Origin: Lates calcarifer
Taxonomy: Eukaryota > Chordata > Actinopteri > Centropomidae
NCBI RefSeq assembly: GCF_001640805.2
Contig: NC_066847.1
Location: 24,357,504 to 24,421,503 of the forward strand
Reading direction: 5' to 3'
Length of the DNA stretch: 64,000 nt
Positions 23,670 through 35,483 of this stretch are shown one piece after another. The position numbers and the translations under genes are program-made. Position 1 is the stretch's first letter; the number at the start of each line of letters is the position of its first letter. The notes beneath the pieces are model-generated. The model was given only the letters and a program-made list of their open reading frames with translations. It was not told the origin of the DNA and searched no databases.

Positions 23670-26600
23670 GAACTTTCCTGCTTTTCTAAGAAAGAGTCAA
23701 AGTTGGAAAAGAGACATCTGCATCTGGAACAGATCTGAATCATGTACTGAATCAGAGGGATACAAAAGAGACAGAATGGCTTCCAGTGAAGTGACAGGAC
23801 GGCTTAATGTGAAAGTGTGGATCTGTAACTGATGTGTGTCTTTGCTTTGGCAGCATAATGGCTCCTTCCTGACATGCCAGTCCAACATATTTGGAACTGA
23901 ACTGATTTAAGACAGTGAAGGAGTAAAGCAGAGAGAGGAGAAGATTCAAGGAGAGGCAAAAATACACAACATTTCTACTCAAAATACTGAAAGCACATAT
24001 GTATGGTCACAAACATACTCACAGATCCACATATATTACATTTAAGAGATAAGATTGAGACGATGGGATTTCTATTCACTGACCTAAATCAGTGCTTCCT
24101 CCCAGGCTGTGTGCTGACTGAATTCCTAATCTTCTCTGGAGTAGCACAGATACCTATGATACTGTTATTCATTGGTCTTCCGATTGAAATCTAATTTATA
24201 TGCTGACCGGATCTAAAACAAAGGCAGCCTGCCAGCAGAAGTGACTTCACCTCATAATAATCTTAATATTAATGTTAATCTGAGTACTTACCTAAAGCTG
24301 TCACTCCGTAGCCAGGCAGACAGGTACTGTGTGCGATGCAGAACTCCACCACTAGGTGGAAACCTGGAGCACACTCACACAGTTGGTCATGAGTGCTGTT
24401 GCAGTTCTGTTTGACTAGTTGTTTCTCCCTACACACCTGGACACAACAAACACAGAGGGGTACTGTCACACACCAAAAACCTATTGATAATGGGCGTTGA
24501 TACATTTATACAAGAACGTATGGTGGAAGACTTTGTTAATATGGACATAAATGCACAGGAAACATGCATAGTAATGATTTGTAAGACAAAACACAGGTAA
24601 TAGTGAGTATCATGGTGCTGCTGTTTCCCCTAACATATGGTTAACAGGCATGCTAAAACAGGAGTATAAAAATACCTCATGGGGGACATAACAATATATA
24701 GAGCTGACAAGTGGTCATATTACATAATTTATCCCAAGTGGCAAAGAAGAAAACATCAAAACTCTGGGGGAAGATCAGTCTGCCACAATGATCACATTCA
24801 GACTTTATTTTTAGTAACAACAATTGAAGTGGAAACACTGGTTTCAAAAAATGACAGATGCTTTGCCAGAATGTAAACAAACAGTATGGTCATGCATCTA
24901 AGGGAAGGACACCAGAAAAGCCGCAAAGGAGTGGCATAAAGGCAAAGCCGTAGGATAAAAACATTAAAAGGATATTGAACTTCAGCAGAGTTCCTGTCCA
25001 CGTTATGCTGTAATTTCAGACTTGGTCGATTCACTGAAGTGTGAGTACACAAAGGAGGTACTTCTTACATTAAAAAACTGGTGTTTCTCATGAAAGCTGA
25101 AGTTATACTACTTAATGCATAGAATGCCTGACAAAAAATTAATCTTAGGGGTCTATTAGGAAGAAAACCAAATAATTCAATATTAAAATGATGTGTAGAA
25201 GCTTTGGCTTCATACATACCAAGGTGCAATATTGGCATGTGTCCCCCCAGTGCCAGTTCTCAGCAAAATGCCTCTCGGGACAGGGCTGGCACTCCGTGGG
25301 TGTGTCAGCGGTGCAGTGTCGTTTCACGGCCGTGCCGGGAGGGCACTGGTCACACAGAAGGAGGTCAGATGTCACAGGGTCACGGTACTGGTACTTTGGT
25401 GGCACGGCCTGCTGCTGGAAGGCCCAGGAGAGAGAGGCTGTGAAGAGCTGTAAGAGATGGAAAGTAGCGCTGAGTCAACAGCAGTGACAAAATCTCTAAT
25501 GAAACCCATCTCGTGCGCAACTCCTCTTTGGCTTAAGGTTCAGATATTTTTATATTTTGGAGCAGTCACCAACCCAAAGCTTCCAGTAAGTAAGAGTTGA
25601 AAGAAAGGTCAGAGCTGTAAAGTTGAAGCTCCTGGTGGACACACAGTGCTAAAGTGATTTCCTCTGCTCTACAGAGCGCAGCTCAGGGAGTCAGGGAAGA
25701 AGCTCAGGAGCAGTTTTGTGGACACAGATAAGTGCACAGGACCAACCTTTTAAACAATGTAAGTATATTTTTAATCTTTCTATATTTGTTGGAGGCAATG
25801 TCAACCCTTTAAAATGCCTCAAATCATAATGATTACTTTGCTAAATGCTGTGAGCATGATTTTATCCTGATTATTAGACCTGATTAGGGTTTCAAATTCA
25901 ATTTCTTGCACAGCATCTTTTCTTGACATTCCAAAGCTTTTAAATGAATTCAGATGTTTCAGTCATGCCAATATTCTGCAAATATTAAATTAAAATAAAA
26001 AGTATATGACACTGGATTACAGACATTAATTGCGCAGCCCTGTGTTCTCTGACCTCACCAGTGATCTCTACTCATGTCAGCAGCTCTCTAAGATAGGCCG
26101 CTTTCAGCTGTAGCTGACGTGATTCGATGGTGATCTACAGCACTTTAATAATGCCCTGGAGTGAGAGCACACCACACCCATATATCTTTTTCCCCCCTAA
26201 AAGCAACCCATCCATATGGACACACTGTAAAGTGGGTGGCTGCAATTGAGCCTCTGAGACGGACATATGTAGCCATTTCCTCAAAAACAAGCCCATGTAT
26301 CATCGCCTTGAGCTGGAACTGAAGAGCTTTGGCCAAACTTAAATCTAAGATATCAGTTGGTGAGCATGTTTGACATGCAGCCATGCAGCTGGTCGAGGCC
26401 ACATGCAGACCAGATGTCACACAACAGGCTCCTTCCACCCTAAAGGCCCTCAGCCATTGGCTCTGTGGACTTTCCCGTTGGCCAGGATACATCCTCACTG
26501 CTTGGACAAACTAACAATAGTCCGTCCTTCCATTGTGTGTGTGAATGTGTGTGTGTATGCTTGTATGTGGTTTTCTGCTCTCTGCCATGTTTGTGTGTGC

Positions 26601-29600
26601 ATCTGCAAAAATAAATGAATCCATACAACAAACAACTACAAAACATTCATGCATGTGCGTGCAGGGAGTGCACGCATGCAGAAACGAGCACGCCGCTTCA
26701 CATGTGTGTGTGTGCATGTTTGTCGGTGTTCATGTCCAATTACCGTCTTCCACAGTGTTGGTCTGTGTGCTCTGCGGTCTCCTCTCCTGGCTGCTGTTCA
26801 TAAAGAGAACTGTTGGAGGTTACTGGGCTTTCCCCATTCACCACCAGAATACAAAACACTCTGTTCTACAGTTTACCCGCTGCACACCATTGATCTCCTT
26901 TCTGCTTGTGTGTATTTGTGCTCATCCCATTTACCTTAGAGTACATAACTTGCAACTACAAAACACTATCTGTGAGAGTTTGTATATGAGTGTATGAAAC
27001 AAAAGAAAAAGTGTGTTTTTAGGGTGTATGTATATATGTGTATGGGAGCTAGTGCATTTCTAACTCACTATTACAAAATATTTAATCGTAGAAATCTTTT
27101 CGTCAAAATGTATGTGTGTTTATATGGGTGTATGTTTGTCTGTGTGGATGAGACAATGTGCAGTGCAGCTGTGACTTCCCCATCTGCCATACTGACCTGA
27201 TCCTCTGTTCATGTATGTGTGTTACTGCCTTTGAGTTCTCCCTTAATAATTTATTAAACCCCTGTTCTAAACATTATTCATTTTTAAGGGGTGATCTACC
27301 AAATGATGCAAGACACAAAAGAAGAAAAAATTGCGTAGGTTAAATTGGAATTCTTCTATTTCTGTTTCCTTTTGCACAGGAGGTCATTGAAAAAGATAGT
27401 AAAAATAGACGAATGGGTTTTACACACCATAATAGAAACCCAAGCTTCAAACAGCCTGGCGAGCACAGCGGTTTTCCCGGCAAAACCTATCGACCTCTGA
27501 GCACAGCATTTGGTGGAAGGCTTTCATCCACAGCGACTCACAGTGCACTACTCTGGCTGCATGTGTTTGTTTGTAGCATGGGTGGCCCCAGTGGGAATCA
27601 AACCCATAATCATAGTCTTGCTCTTCAAATTAAGAAGTGTATGTACACACTATTAAGCCGTGAGACCACATCTAATCAATTCAGGAACACCAGGAGGGTG
27701 GAGCGCACTGAGGCACTGACAGAGGGTCACCTGGGTTTTTGCAAATCTGGGTATGGTCACACTTGTTACTTCCACTTTAATCTTTGGTTCGAGTCAGGAT
27801 GAGTTTGCTGACAGAAGTGGACCCTCCTCTGTCATCAGAGTGAACACATGTGGCAGCGGTCTGGTTTGCACTGTTTTTCAAATCCTTCATACAGAACATT
27901 GGTTTGGCTGCAGCCACAATATATATAAAGCAAAGATATTAAAGGAAAGAGTAGGTAAGAGTAATGCAAGTTTAAAAAATGATCATAAAGATGTTCATGA
28001 TAAGAAATCTTTTCTGATTTCATGCACCATAAACCTGTATAACAAAGTAAATGGAGCATGCTGCTAATAAAAAAAAAAAAAGGTCATCACTGGTGAACCA
28101 TGTGAGCTAACACTGAATACCATTGTAGTTTGGTATCAATTAGCCTCTACATTCTACACCTTGCTTTGAGGAGGATGTTCAACAGACACATCCAGTGAGA
28201 CCTAACCCATTTCTAATTAAAACAAGCCAGTGGCTTTTACTTGAATAGAGTCTGACATCCTGTCCACAGTGGGAAATTGAGCCAAACTTAAGTCAAGTGG
28301 TGAACAGGTACGATCTCCCATGAGAAGTGCATAACTGAGTGATAGCCAGAGACTTAAACTACCAAAATCAAGCCCAACAAGTTCAAAAGTAAAAGACTTA
28401 GAAGTCCAAAACCAGCGTTTGCCTCTGCTATCCAGTGAGGGTGTGACTGTGAAAATAGCAAGAATTCTAAACAGTTTGGCATGTTTGTTACCGCGACAGC
28501 ACTTCCTGCTCCTGAGGCCAGGTATCATGAGGAGTATACGCCGTTCAGGCCTTGTTTTCTGTACATGAAAACCACTAAACCGTTCGCACTCCGAGCCCAA
28601 CAGAGTGAATTACCACATGTGGCTGCGGAGACCACTGCTGCTCAGCAAAGATACATTTTGTTGCTTTAAATTTATTATTCTATGACATACCACATAAAAT
28701 TGTTCCATTGAAAAGGCTGGGAAATGTTACATTTCTTAAGTAGAATTTATTAGTTATCTGGAAATGTCACTCTTCAGGCAGAACCACACTTTTCTAAACC
28801 AGCCAGCACAGTAGCTTTCTGCTACAGAAGACAAGAAAAACTGTCAACTTTTTAAGACCTAACTTATTGGGAAGACGTCCTGTGGTGTGTGAGAGTCCAT
28901 CTATCAGCAGCTAAAAGAGATATTGAACTTTTCACCCTCCTTGTCGCCTTGGAAGCTGCCATCTGACGACATCACGGACAACCGCTGGAAACCCAAATTA
29001 CACAGCAGCTAGGGGCCACTGACAGCCATAATTATACTGTTAGCATCATCAGAGTGAAACGAGAGGCATATCCTACATGGAGCTCTGCCAGCTCAGAGGA
29101 GAGGATGGATGAAAGAATGAAGGTAATGATACAGTCTTACCTTCCCTAAGCATCTACTGTGAAGATGCCCTTCCTTGAGCAAGGCACAGCGGCTGCTATT
29201 TGAATGATTGTAACTGATGCTTGTTGATCATTCAGTTGCCTTTTCCCAGATATATAATGGTTAAAATTAAAAAAGACAATATATTTACATTAGTTAAATC
29301 AAGTACATCTGATACAGTTTGCTTATGTGATCTGTGCCAGTAAATCCCATTTGAATCGAGTTGAGGGACAACCTTGTGTTTATGCAGAGCAGAGACAGTT
29401 TTTACCAGTTCTTTAACAAAGAACACATGTTATTCAACAGATGTCATCCTCTTGAATGAAACAAACAACAGTGCAAGTGTATTCCAGTCTGCAAGTGTGG
29501 TGATACACAAGGCCGTGCCGGATCGAGGAGATGGACCACGCTTCCCACAACAGGCAACACACGCGAGACACAGTGAGAAATCCAGTCAGATGTTTACTGG

Positions 29601-32600
29601 AAGTGAGGTGTTGCACCGACCTTTTCTTTAACTGCTGCTTGTCCAGTGTGTGTCTATGTGTATAGATATATTTTGACCAGCAACACATTTAATATCTCTG
29701 GTTTTAATTCCTAAAATAATGCCAGTCCTTCGCCTAGAGATGGTTTTTAAGACCTCGGAGGGCTTTTGTTTTTCTATGTCCTGTCAGTTGCCAAAATAAT
29801 ATCTGTAGTAATGTAAAATGATGACTTAGTATTTTGGTGACACAGGATCAACTGCATTTGAGCACTGCATGACAGATGGGCTGTAGCGGCATAACTACAG
29901 AGTTCAGACACCTGACAAAAATAGCCTTAAAAAAGATCACACATGCTTTCCATATGAGTTTATAAAGGGAGCAGCATCTACAGATAGTAGGTGGTACTGT
30001 GCTTATTAATTTTACATATCTGTAAAAACAAAGAATTAATAGGTGTAAACTGAGGCTAAAATGCTTTTCACTGGGAAGTTTGCACCGACAAGACACTAAA
30101 AACTGTGCAAAAAAGCACAAGGCCAAAGACATTTTGATTAGTTTTAATGTGATACAAAAGGTAAATAGATAAATATGATACAGAAGTTTAGCAGTTAGGG
30201 TAAAAAGCAGGGTAAAAAAAAAGTCAAAAAAGAGCATACAACAACTTAATGTAATTCAGTAAATCACATTTAAATGATATAATAGTAAACATGCCCTCCC
30301 TTGTGTTGGCAGCAGAAATATTGAAAAATGCATTAGCCGCAGTATTTAACTAACTTCCAACAGATAGGGTTGAGGCTCAGGGTTACACTGAGCTGTGGCG
30401 CCCACTGAAATTCAAAGACAGAGGAGAATCAGAGTTTGGCTTGCCTGAGGTCAGCTTTAAATTAATGGCATGAGGAGAAGAGCCATGGCACAAAGGGACC
30501 AAACCACACTACACCAGCTTATCCACCATGCACATGGCTTCAGTTAACTGTAAAACGCAGGTGGTCTGAGGGGGGATTCCAACTCTTGGGAGTGTGTGTG
30601 CATGTGTGTGTGTGTGTAACTGTGTATGTGAGTGTGTGTGTGTTGGTTCATGTGAATATGGAATATGGTCTTTTTTCACTCATACAGAGACAGAGAGATA
30701 CTATGGGACACAGTGCCTTGTTACATCATTACAGTTATTCATAATCATAGATGAAATTCAACATTTACTATTTCAATAATGTGAGCAATGTTCACTCCAC
30801 ACACTCCCGTTATCTCAAACCACAAGTGCTTCTGATTTTTAAATTGCTGCAAAATATCTTTAAAGATAAAACTGAATTACTGAGTCATTTTTGGGAAAAC
30901 TCTGTGAAGATTTTAATACTGCTTAGTTAATACTGTTTAGTTAACTAAACCCAGACAGTCTGCCAGTGTGTTGCAAACCAAGCTGAATCTTTGAGCACAT
31001 TTTTTTAGATCTATTTTCTCATGTATAATGTGCATGTCATACCACTTAGAGAGGATACATTGATTAATTGACTGTTCAATGCAAAAATGAGCTCTCTGCC
31101 TTTCTTAATTGTGATATTTGCTCATTCTCTTTCTTTTCCAAGATATTAAACTGAATATCTTTGGGTTCGAAGCTGTTGGTCAGACAAAACAAGCAATCTG
31201 AATGACTTCACTTGGGTTTAAAAAAAACAATTGACATTTTACAAACCTGACGATCAGTTGTTTAATAGAGAAAATAATCATAGCTTACGGTCCTGATGTC
31301 GATTTTTACAAGCAGAAAGATTTTTTTAGCTCTTCTCCCTTGGTCCAGGCATTCAGATCAATGACTCTTTTGAAACAAAGAGAAAAATCATCCAGTGTTA
31401 CATTAGTACAACCAGTAGTTTGTAACTCAAGTGCTGTACTAAAGTATATTTTATGCTACCTTACACTTCTAATCCCCTACACTTCAGAGAGAAATGCTTT
31501 TTACTCCACTACATTTATCTAACAGCTATATTTACTTGTTACTTTTTTTTAGATTAAGATGTAAAAAAGAAAACATGTAATAAACTCATAAAACATAATG
31601 CATTGCTTAAGATTAAAGTAGATGTTTCTTTCACATCTTTTTGACTTGAGACCTCTTACAAAAATGCAGTGTCTATTTGGGGCTCATGGTCACAATTATG
31701 ATAGGAGTTGTTAGCAGTTCAATCAAAGAAACATTTCCCCTTTAAACATCTGTTTAAAGTCCAAACATGTGAAATTATCCACTATTTAAAAAAAGCAAAT
31801 ATCCCCCCCAAAAAAGAATATAACTTTGTGAAGCACAACTTTCCTTTTGATCTTTGCCACAACATTAATCATCTCCAAACCTTTCAGATTTATCTTGCAA
31901 CTTGCTGGAAGGGGGCCAGACCCCCAGGTTGGGAACCACTGGACAAAACTGCATAACTGTATATAAAATAATTCAAAGCAGCTACAACTGAGCCCTTCTG
32001 CTGTGTAAAAAGTACACTTTGCTGATAATGCTTCAGCACATTTACTATTTACTTTTATCTGTCTGTGTGTTTTGTGTGACTTTTACTTGTCATAGAGTGT
32101 TTATACAGCATGATATTGATAGTTTTACTTAAGTAAAGGATCTGAGCACCTCTACCTCCACTGGATACAGCACAATAACTTAGACTGCTGTGTTAAACTG
32201 TTATGGACAGATATGGATATGGGGGAAAAAAGAAGTAGGTGCATTTATCCAAACTTTACACATTTAAACAGGAGGATTTATGAATCATATTTTCTGACTG
32301 ACAATATTCCATGCAAAATAATCCAAACCCTCCTCATGTTCTAACACATCTATTGTCAGATAAACTTTCACCAGAGACATTTGCATCACATCAGTCATGC
32401 TGTTTTTAATATGACTCATACAGTAGTGAGATAAAAACAAAGATGAGGGCCTGTGTGTGACCATGACACTAAATACAACAGCTGGATCTATTTTGCCTAC
32501 TCTCTCTCTGCTCTTTCTGCCTGTTAATCACTCAGCCCTACACACACACTTACACTGGATCAATGAGTTCATCACAATTGTGCCACACACATTCCCGCCC

Positions 32601-32963
32601 ACACATACTTCTGCTATCAGTAGTACTGTTGATAGAAAAGGGGAAGTTAGGTGTGCAGAGGTAATCGTTGCTTTGTGAATAAACGTTTGTACTTGTTTGT
32701 TTAAAACATGTTGATCCTGTATGTTTACACACCCTCTGTATGTTTCCCTCCCCCATGGTCACACTCACTTCCCCACCCTTTCTCCACCTGAAATCGTGCG
32801 GAGTCCGTTTGGTCAAGTGACCTCTCCGTAGCTTCGCTTGTCTGCGTGTGAACATGGCGCTAGATTTAGGGAAGTTGGCGGCTGATGCCAACGGACACAC
32901 CAGAGAGTACAGGAGAGGAGGTGCACAGATAAAGACAGCAGATAAAAGATAATACATAATGTG

Positions 32964-32998
<35 letters not shown>

Positions 32999-35298
32999 TT
33001 GGATGGATGGATGGATGGATAACAGGCAGCTCAGCTAACTGCCTGATTTGCTGGCAAAACAAGTAAGAGAGGTATAAAATATAAGCTCCTCAGAACCTCA
33101 CTTTTCCACCACACAAATCACATGCAATATGTCCACACAAAAACAAAAAGACAGGCAACATTAACTAATAATTTAGATTTCTGTTCCACTGACATCATCC
33201 TGGGCACGGACCCAAACAAAAAGTGTGTGTTCTCTGCAGACAGAAAAACCACATGTTTCAGGAGCACGCAGAGAAACTAGGAAGAGCACACAGGTGTATG
33301 AGGTGCATTTTCCGCTGAGCTTCTGAGCCAAAACAATGTTTTGGGTGCAAAATTGCAGAGTGTCCCTTCAACATAGAATTACTTACAGACAGACTGAGTG
33401 GCTAGGTGTTTGACACGCACAAAAACAGGCGCAAAGGTATTGGGGATGCAGGGGGGGTGTAGATTGACTTATTGGCTAGATGTCAAGACTGACTGAGTGG
33501 TTGGAAGACTGACTCATTAGTTGGCTAAATAGATGCTTGTGTGGTTGGCCAAATGACTGGCTGACATGAATGTAGGATAACAACAGGAACACTACGTCAG
33601 AAACACAATTGTAACACCATAATATTTTAGGTTAAGTGTAGTGTACAGACTGCAGTGAGGTAGAGGAAACACTCTGTATGGATGGTAGCACATTAAATCG
33701 TGGCAGCAAGTGCACATGGACACACGCATTCATTTGTATTTCACTGCCTTGTATACATACTCATAAATAGGTAACACATCTAACACCCAACTTACTAACT
33801 AACCTCTCTCCCACACACACGGACAAACACACATGCAGTTCACAAGGCTAGATAGTGGGTCCAGTGTTTAGTATCATGTATAATCTGTCTCTGCCCTGAT
33901 ACACATCTGTACATGAATGTATGCAAAACCTGCAAAGGCCCCAACACAGCTCAACATGCAAAACACCCCAAAGGAAATGACTGCTCTTAGCCCAGAGGCA
34001 TACATTTAAAAACCCCTTGAGAGGCGTTGTAGAACAAATAAGTGTAAAGACTGACCCACAGTAAACACCAACTGCCGGCAACACACCACATGACTCTATT
34101 TTCAGAGTGTTAAGTTTCATTCATTTCAAGTGTGCTACAGTAAAAGCAATGAAATGTGACCCAGAGTAAACTTTCATTCATTTATTTGAATGATAGATCT
34201 CGTTTGTTGGTCTATTTTGCAGATAGTGAGCGTTCACACTAGTGAATACAATGATCAGATAAGCATGAGCTCTGTTCATCATCACAGGCCTCCACTATAA
34301 ACAAAGACTAAATTCTCACAATCATTTAGCACTAAGAAACATACTACAATTGATAACTGCTGTAATTTGTGATTTATATATAGGCTATTATAGCTAGCTA
34401 TAATCTCATGCAACAGCTTCACAAATTATGTTAGTTAACATTGAATCATGCCTCTGAAACAGCCTCAACACAAACTGAGTAATACCTGCACCGCAGGGCT
34501 GCTAATATGGAACTGCATCATATTGTCAAGTGTTCCTGTTATTTTGTCCACACCTTCTACATCATAAATATTGACGTCAGCCTCAACAAACTTAGGTTTA
34601 GGTTCACTGGCGGCATTACACAGCAGACAATCCACACCAGTGAGAAAGAGGAATCCCTGTACCTAATGGAAATGTCATGCAAATATACTAAACAAATACC
34701 GTAGCCTAAGATAGGGCAGGAAATTTACTTTGAGCTTTTAAATGCATCAAACGTCAAATGTCATTTTTGATACAAGTAAAAACAGGTACTGTTTAGGGGG
34801 GAACTTATGTAGCGCCCACATGGCATTACGATTCATGACTGAACCTACACTGTCAGGGATCGTTGCTTTTCCTCAAACCCAGTGATGGAGTAAACAACTG
34901 CCACCGGAACGTCAGATCATCAGGAGTGACTGCACCTACTTCAGAGGTCACTGTGACTGTAATGCACTGACTGATTAGTGGCCCCTGTAATGAGTTAGAC
35001 ACCATCCAACTACCTGCTCTAACGCATGCTGTTCAAAACTTTCCCTTTTTGTGTTATTCTTTATAGTGAGTACTTCTAGACTAAGGCGAGTGATCATAAC
35101 CAAATGACTGAAACCGCGTGTAGCGCAATAATAATCCACGTCTCGCAAGAATCCCTTGTAAGAAGAAAGAGGGAGAAAGTAATTTAAGTGCATAAAATGT
35201 CATTCCTTCAGAAAGGAGTGTCCCGCGGATCAGTTCGGGTCCGCAAATCACGAAGAAGGGCAGCAGATACTCTAGTTACTCACCACTATCAGTTTCAT
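16250..35298 (-). CDS. tnfrsf11b: Osteoprotegerin (TNF receptor superfamily member 11B), complete
   Basis: Join 35284-35298, 25220-25447, 24292-24436, 18998-19210, 16732-16956, 16250-16644 = 1221 nt, 406 aa (human OPG 401). Signal peptide MKLIVLFTASLSWAF, then VPPKYQYRDPVTSDLLLCDQ, matching the mature N-terminus of OPG. Four CRDs occupy about residues 22-190. Two death-domain-like repeats follow, about 202-276 (starting DVTLCEEA, as in human) and 277-370. There is no membrane segment: it is a secreted decoy that in vertebrates sequesters RANKL (and TRAIL), restraining osteoclasts. N-glycosylation sequons: NST (exon 3), NCS (exon 4), NLT (exon 6). A tail Cys at residue 397 sits near the position of the human disulfide-dimer cysteine. 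Every junction is GT-AG and phases agree. A TATA box lies upstream of exon 1. The short exon 1 is the least certain part. Confidence 0.93.
16732..16956 (-). CDS. tnfrsf11b: tnfrsf11b coding exon 5 (first death-domain-like repeat)
   Basis: 225 nt, acceptor TTTATTCCAG, donor GTACAA. Reads VTLCEEAVFQSLASLRLSSV and ends LLRLWREQNKDQDKLYGIIQ; human OPG has LLKLWKHQNKDQD at this point. Confidence 0.93.
18838..18866. repeat. GT microsatellite
   Basis: Interrupted (TG)n run in tnfrsf11b intron 4. Confidence 0.85.
18998..19210 (-). CDS. tnfrsf11b: tnfrsf11b coding exon 4 (CRD3, CRD4)
   Basis: 213 nt, acceptor TCATCCAG, donor GTGAGA, phase 1 to phase 1. Starts TPVSDTVCEHCPAGHFSPGG; includes CQPHRNCSDLGLKTL. 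A His-containing stretch (ECSQHHTLCHT) links to the first death domain. Confidence 0.92.
20640..20830 (+). repeat. Retroelement 3' tail
   Basis: Starts 'cagcttctcaactgtgggga' and ends 'ttatctcaatatagcttacc' 'tggttaaataaatatataaa', the familiar 'ctcaatgggacttacctggttaaataaa' tail of vertebrate non-LTR or SINE elements. A similar start word occurs at about 990. Confidence 0.6.
23579..23670. repeat. Compound microsatellite (TG)n(AG)n(ACAG)n
   Basis: About 15 TG units, then about 13 AG units, then about 8 ACAG units with no spacer, in tnfrsf11b intron 3. Confidence 0.97.
24292..24436 (-). CDS. tnfrsf11b: tnfrsf11b coding exon 3 (rest of CRD2, start of CRD3)
   Basis: Acceptor TGTGTCCAG, then VCREKQLVKQNCNSTHDQLC and on to GYGVTAL, donor GTAAGT, exits in phase 1. 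In human OPG, exons 2 and 3 here correspond to a single exon. Confidence 0.92.
25220..25447 (-). CDS. tnfrsf11b: tnfrsf11b coding exon 2 (CRD1 and start of CRD2)
   Basis: Acceptor CCATCTCTTACAG, 76 codons, donor GTATGT, phase 0 on both sides. Includes LLLCDQCPPGTAVKRHCTAD and HWGDTCQYCTL. Confidence 0.92.
31390..32165 (+). repeat. Teleost interspersed repeat with 'acttaagtaaaggatctga' end
   Basis: Contains 'tttactccactacatttatc', 'taacagctatatttacttgt' and 'acttaagtaaaggatctgag' followed by a cctctacctccactg end, modules of a very common percomorph repeat. Class not certain to me. Confidence 0.6.
32960..33021. repeat. Compound microsatellite (GT)n(GGAT)n
   Basis: About 17 GT units followed by five GGAT units. 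Confidence 0.95.
35284..35298 (-). CDS. tnfrsf11b: tnfrsf11b coding exon 1 (start of signal peptide)
   Basis: Five codons, MKLIV, then donor GTGAGT at 35283-35278. Joined in phase 0 to exon 2 (LFTASLSWAF) it makes a textbook signal peptide, and human OPG likewise has a tiny first coding exon. It is chosen over other minus-strand ATGs because of the donor, the phase, and a TATA box 90 bp upstream. Confidence 0.75.
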
Positions 35299-35387
35299 GG
35301 CCGGGTTGGATCTCGCAATCCGAGAGCTCATCTCCACTGCGTAAAAGTGAACTGCGATGTGATTGGAATCTCCATCACAGAACTGTA

Positions 35388-35393
35388 CTTATA
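35388..35393 (-). promoter_or_regulatory. TATA box of tnfrsf11b
   Basis: Minus-strand CTGTATAAGTAC lies 90 bp upstream of the MKLIV start codon, giving a 5' UTR of about 60 nt. On the minus strand GA-rich tracts stand upstream (complement of the CT run at 35446-35483), while a CT tract (complement of 35401-35421) lies about 10 bp upstream of the box. Confidence 0.5.
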
Positions 35394-35445
35394 CAGTACA
35401 GAGAGGGGGAGAGAGAGAGAGCATGTGCCCACCCACTTCGCGCAG

Positions 35446-35483
<38 letters not shown>
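35446..35483. repeat. CT microsatellite in the tnfrsf11b upstream region
   Basis: Interrupted (TC)n run about 55-90 bp upstream of the TATA box. Confidence 0.9.

Larger units (their letters stand above)
19211..24291 (-). other. tnfrsf11b intron 3
   Basis: 5.1 kb without convincing exons. Contains a retroelement tail at 20640-20830 and a compound microsatellite at 23579-23670. Confidence 0.7.
25448..35283 (-). other. tnfrsf11b intron 1
   Basis: 9.8 kb. No exon recognised. GT-rich DNA at 26530-27170 and 30590-30650, repeat remnants at about 27515-27640 and 31390-32165, and a CpG-rich patch at 32780-32900 followed by (GT)n(GGAT)n at 32960-33021. Confidence 0.65.

Noticed and set aside
23537..23832. 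Several ORFs over 23540-23830
   Set aside because: Translations of the compound microsatellite.
26145..26498. 117-codon minus-strand ORF in tnfrsf11b intron 1
   Set aside because: No recognisable domain, not conserved in any pattern I know.
27785..27800. Possible tRNA B-box (GGTTCGAGTCA)
   Set aside because: No matching A-box or cloverleaf around it.
27413..27802. 129-codon plus-strand ORF
   Set aside because: Part resembles a dispersed repeat ('agcgactcacagtgcacta', 'gtgggaatcaaacccataat'); not a protein-coding pattern.
32550..33062. 170-codon minus-strand ORF, the longest in the window
   Set aside because: It is opened by the (GT)n microsatellite (a Thr-His run) and shows no domain.
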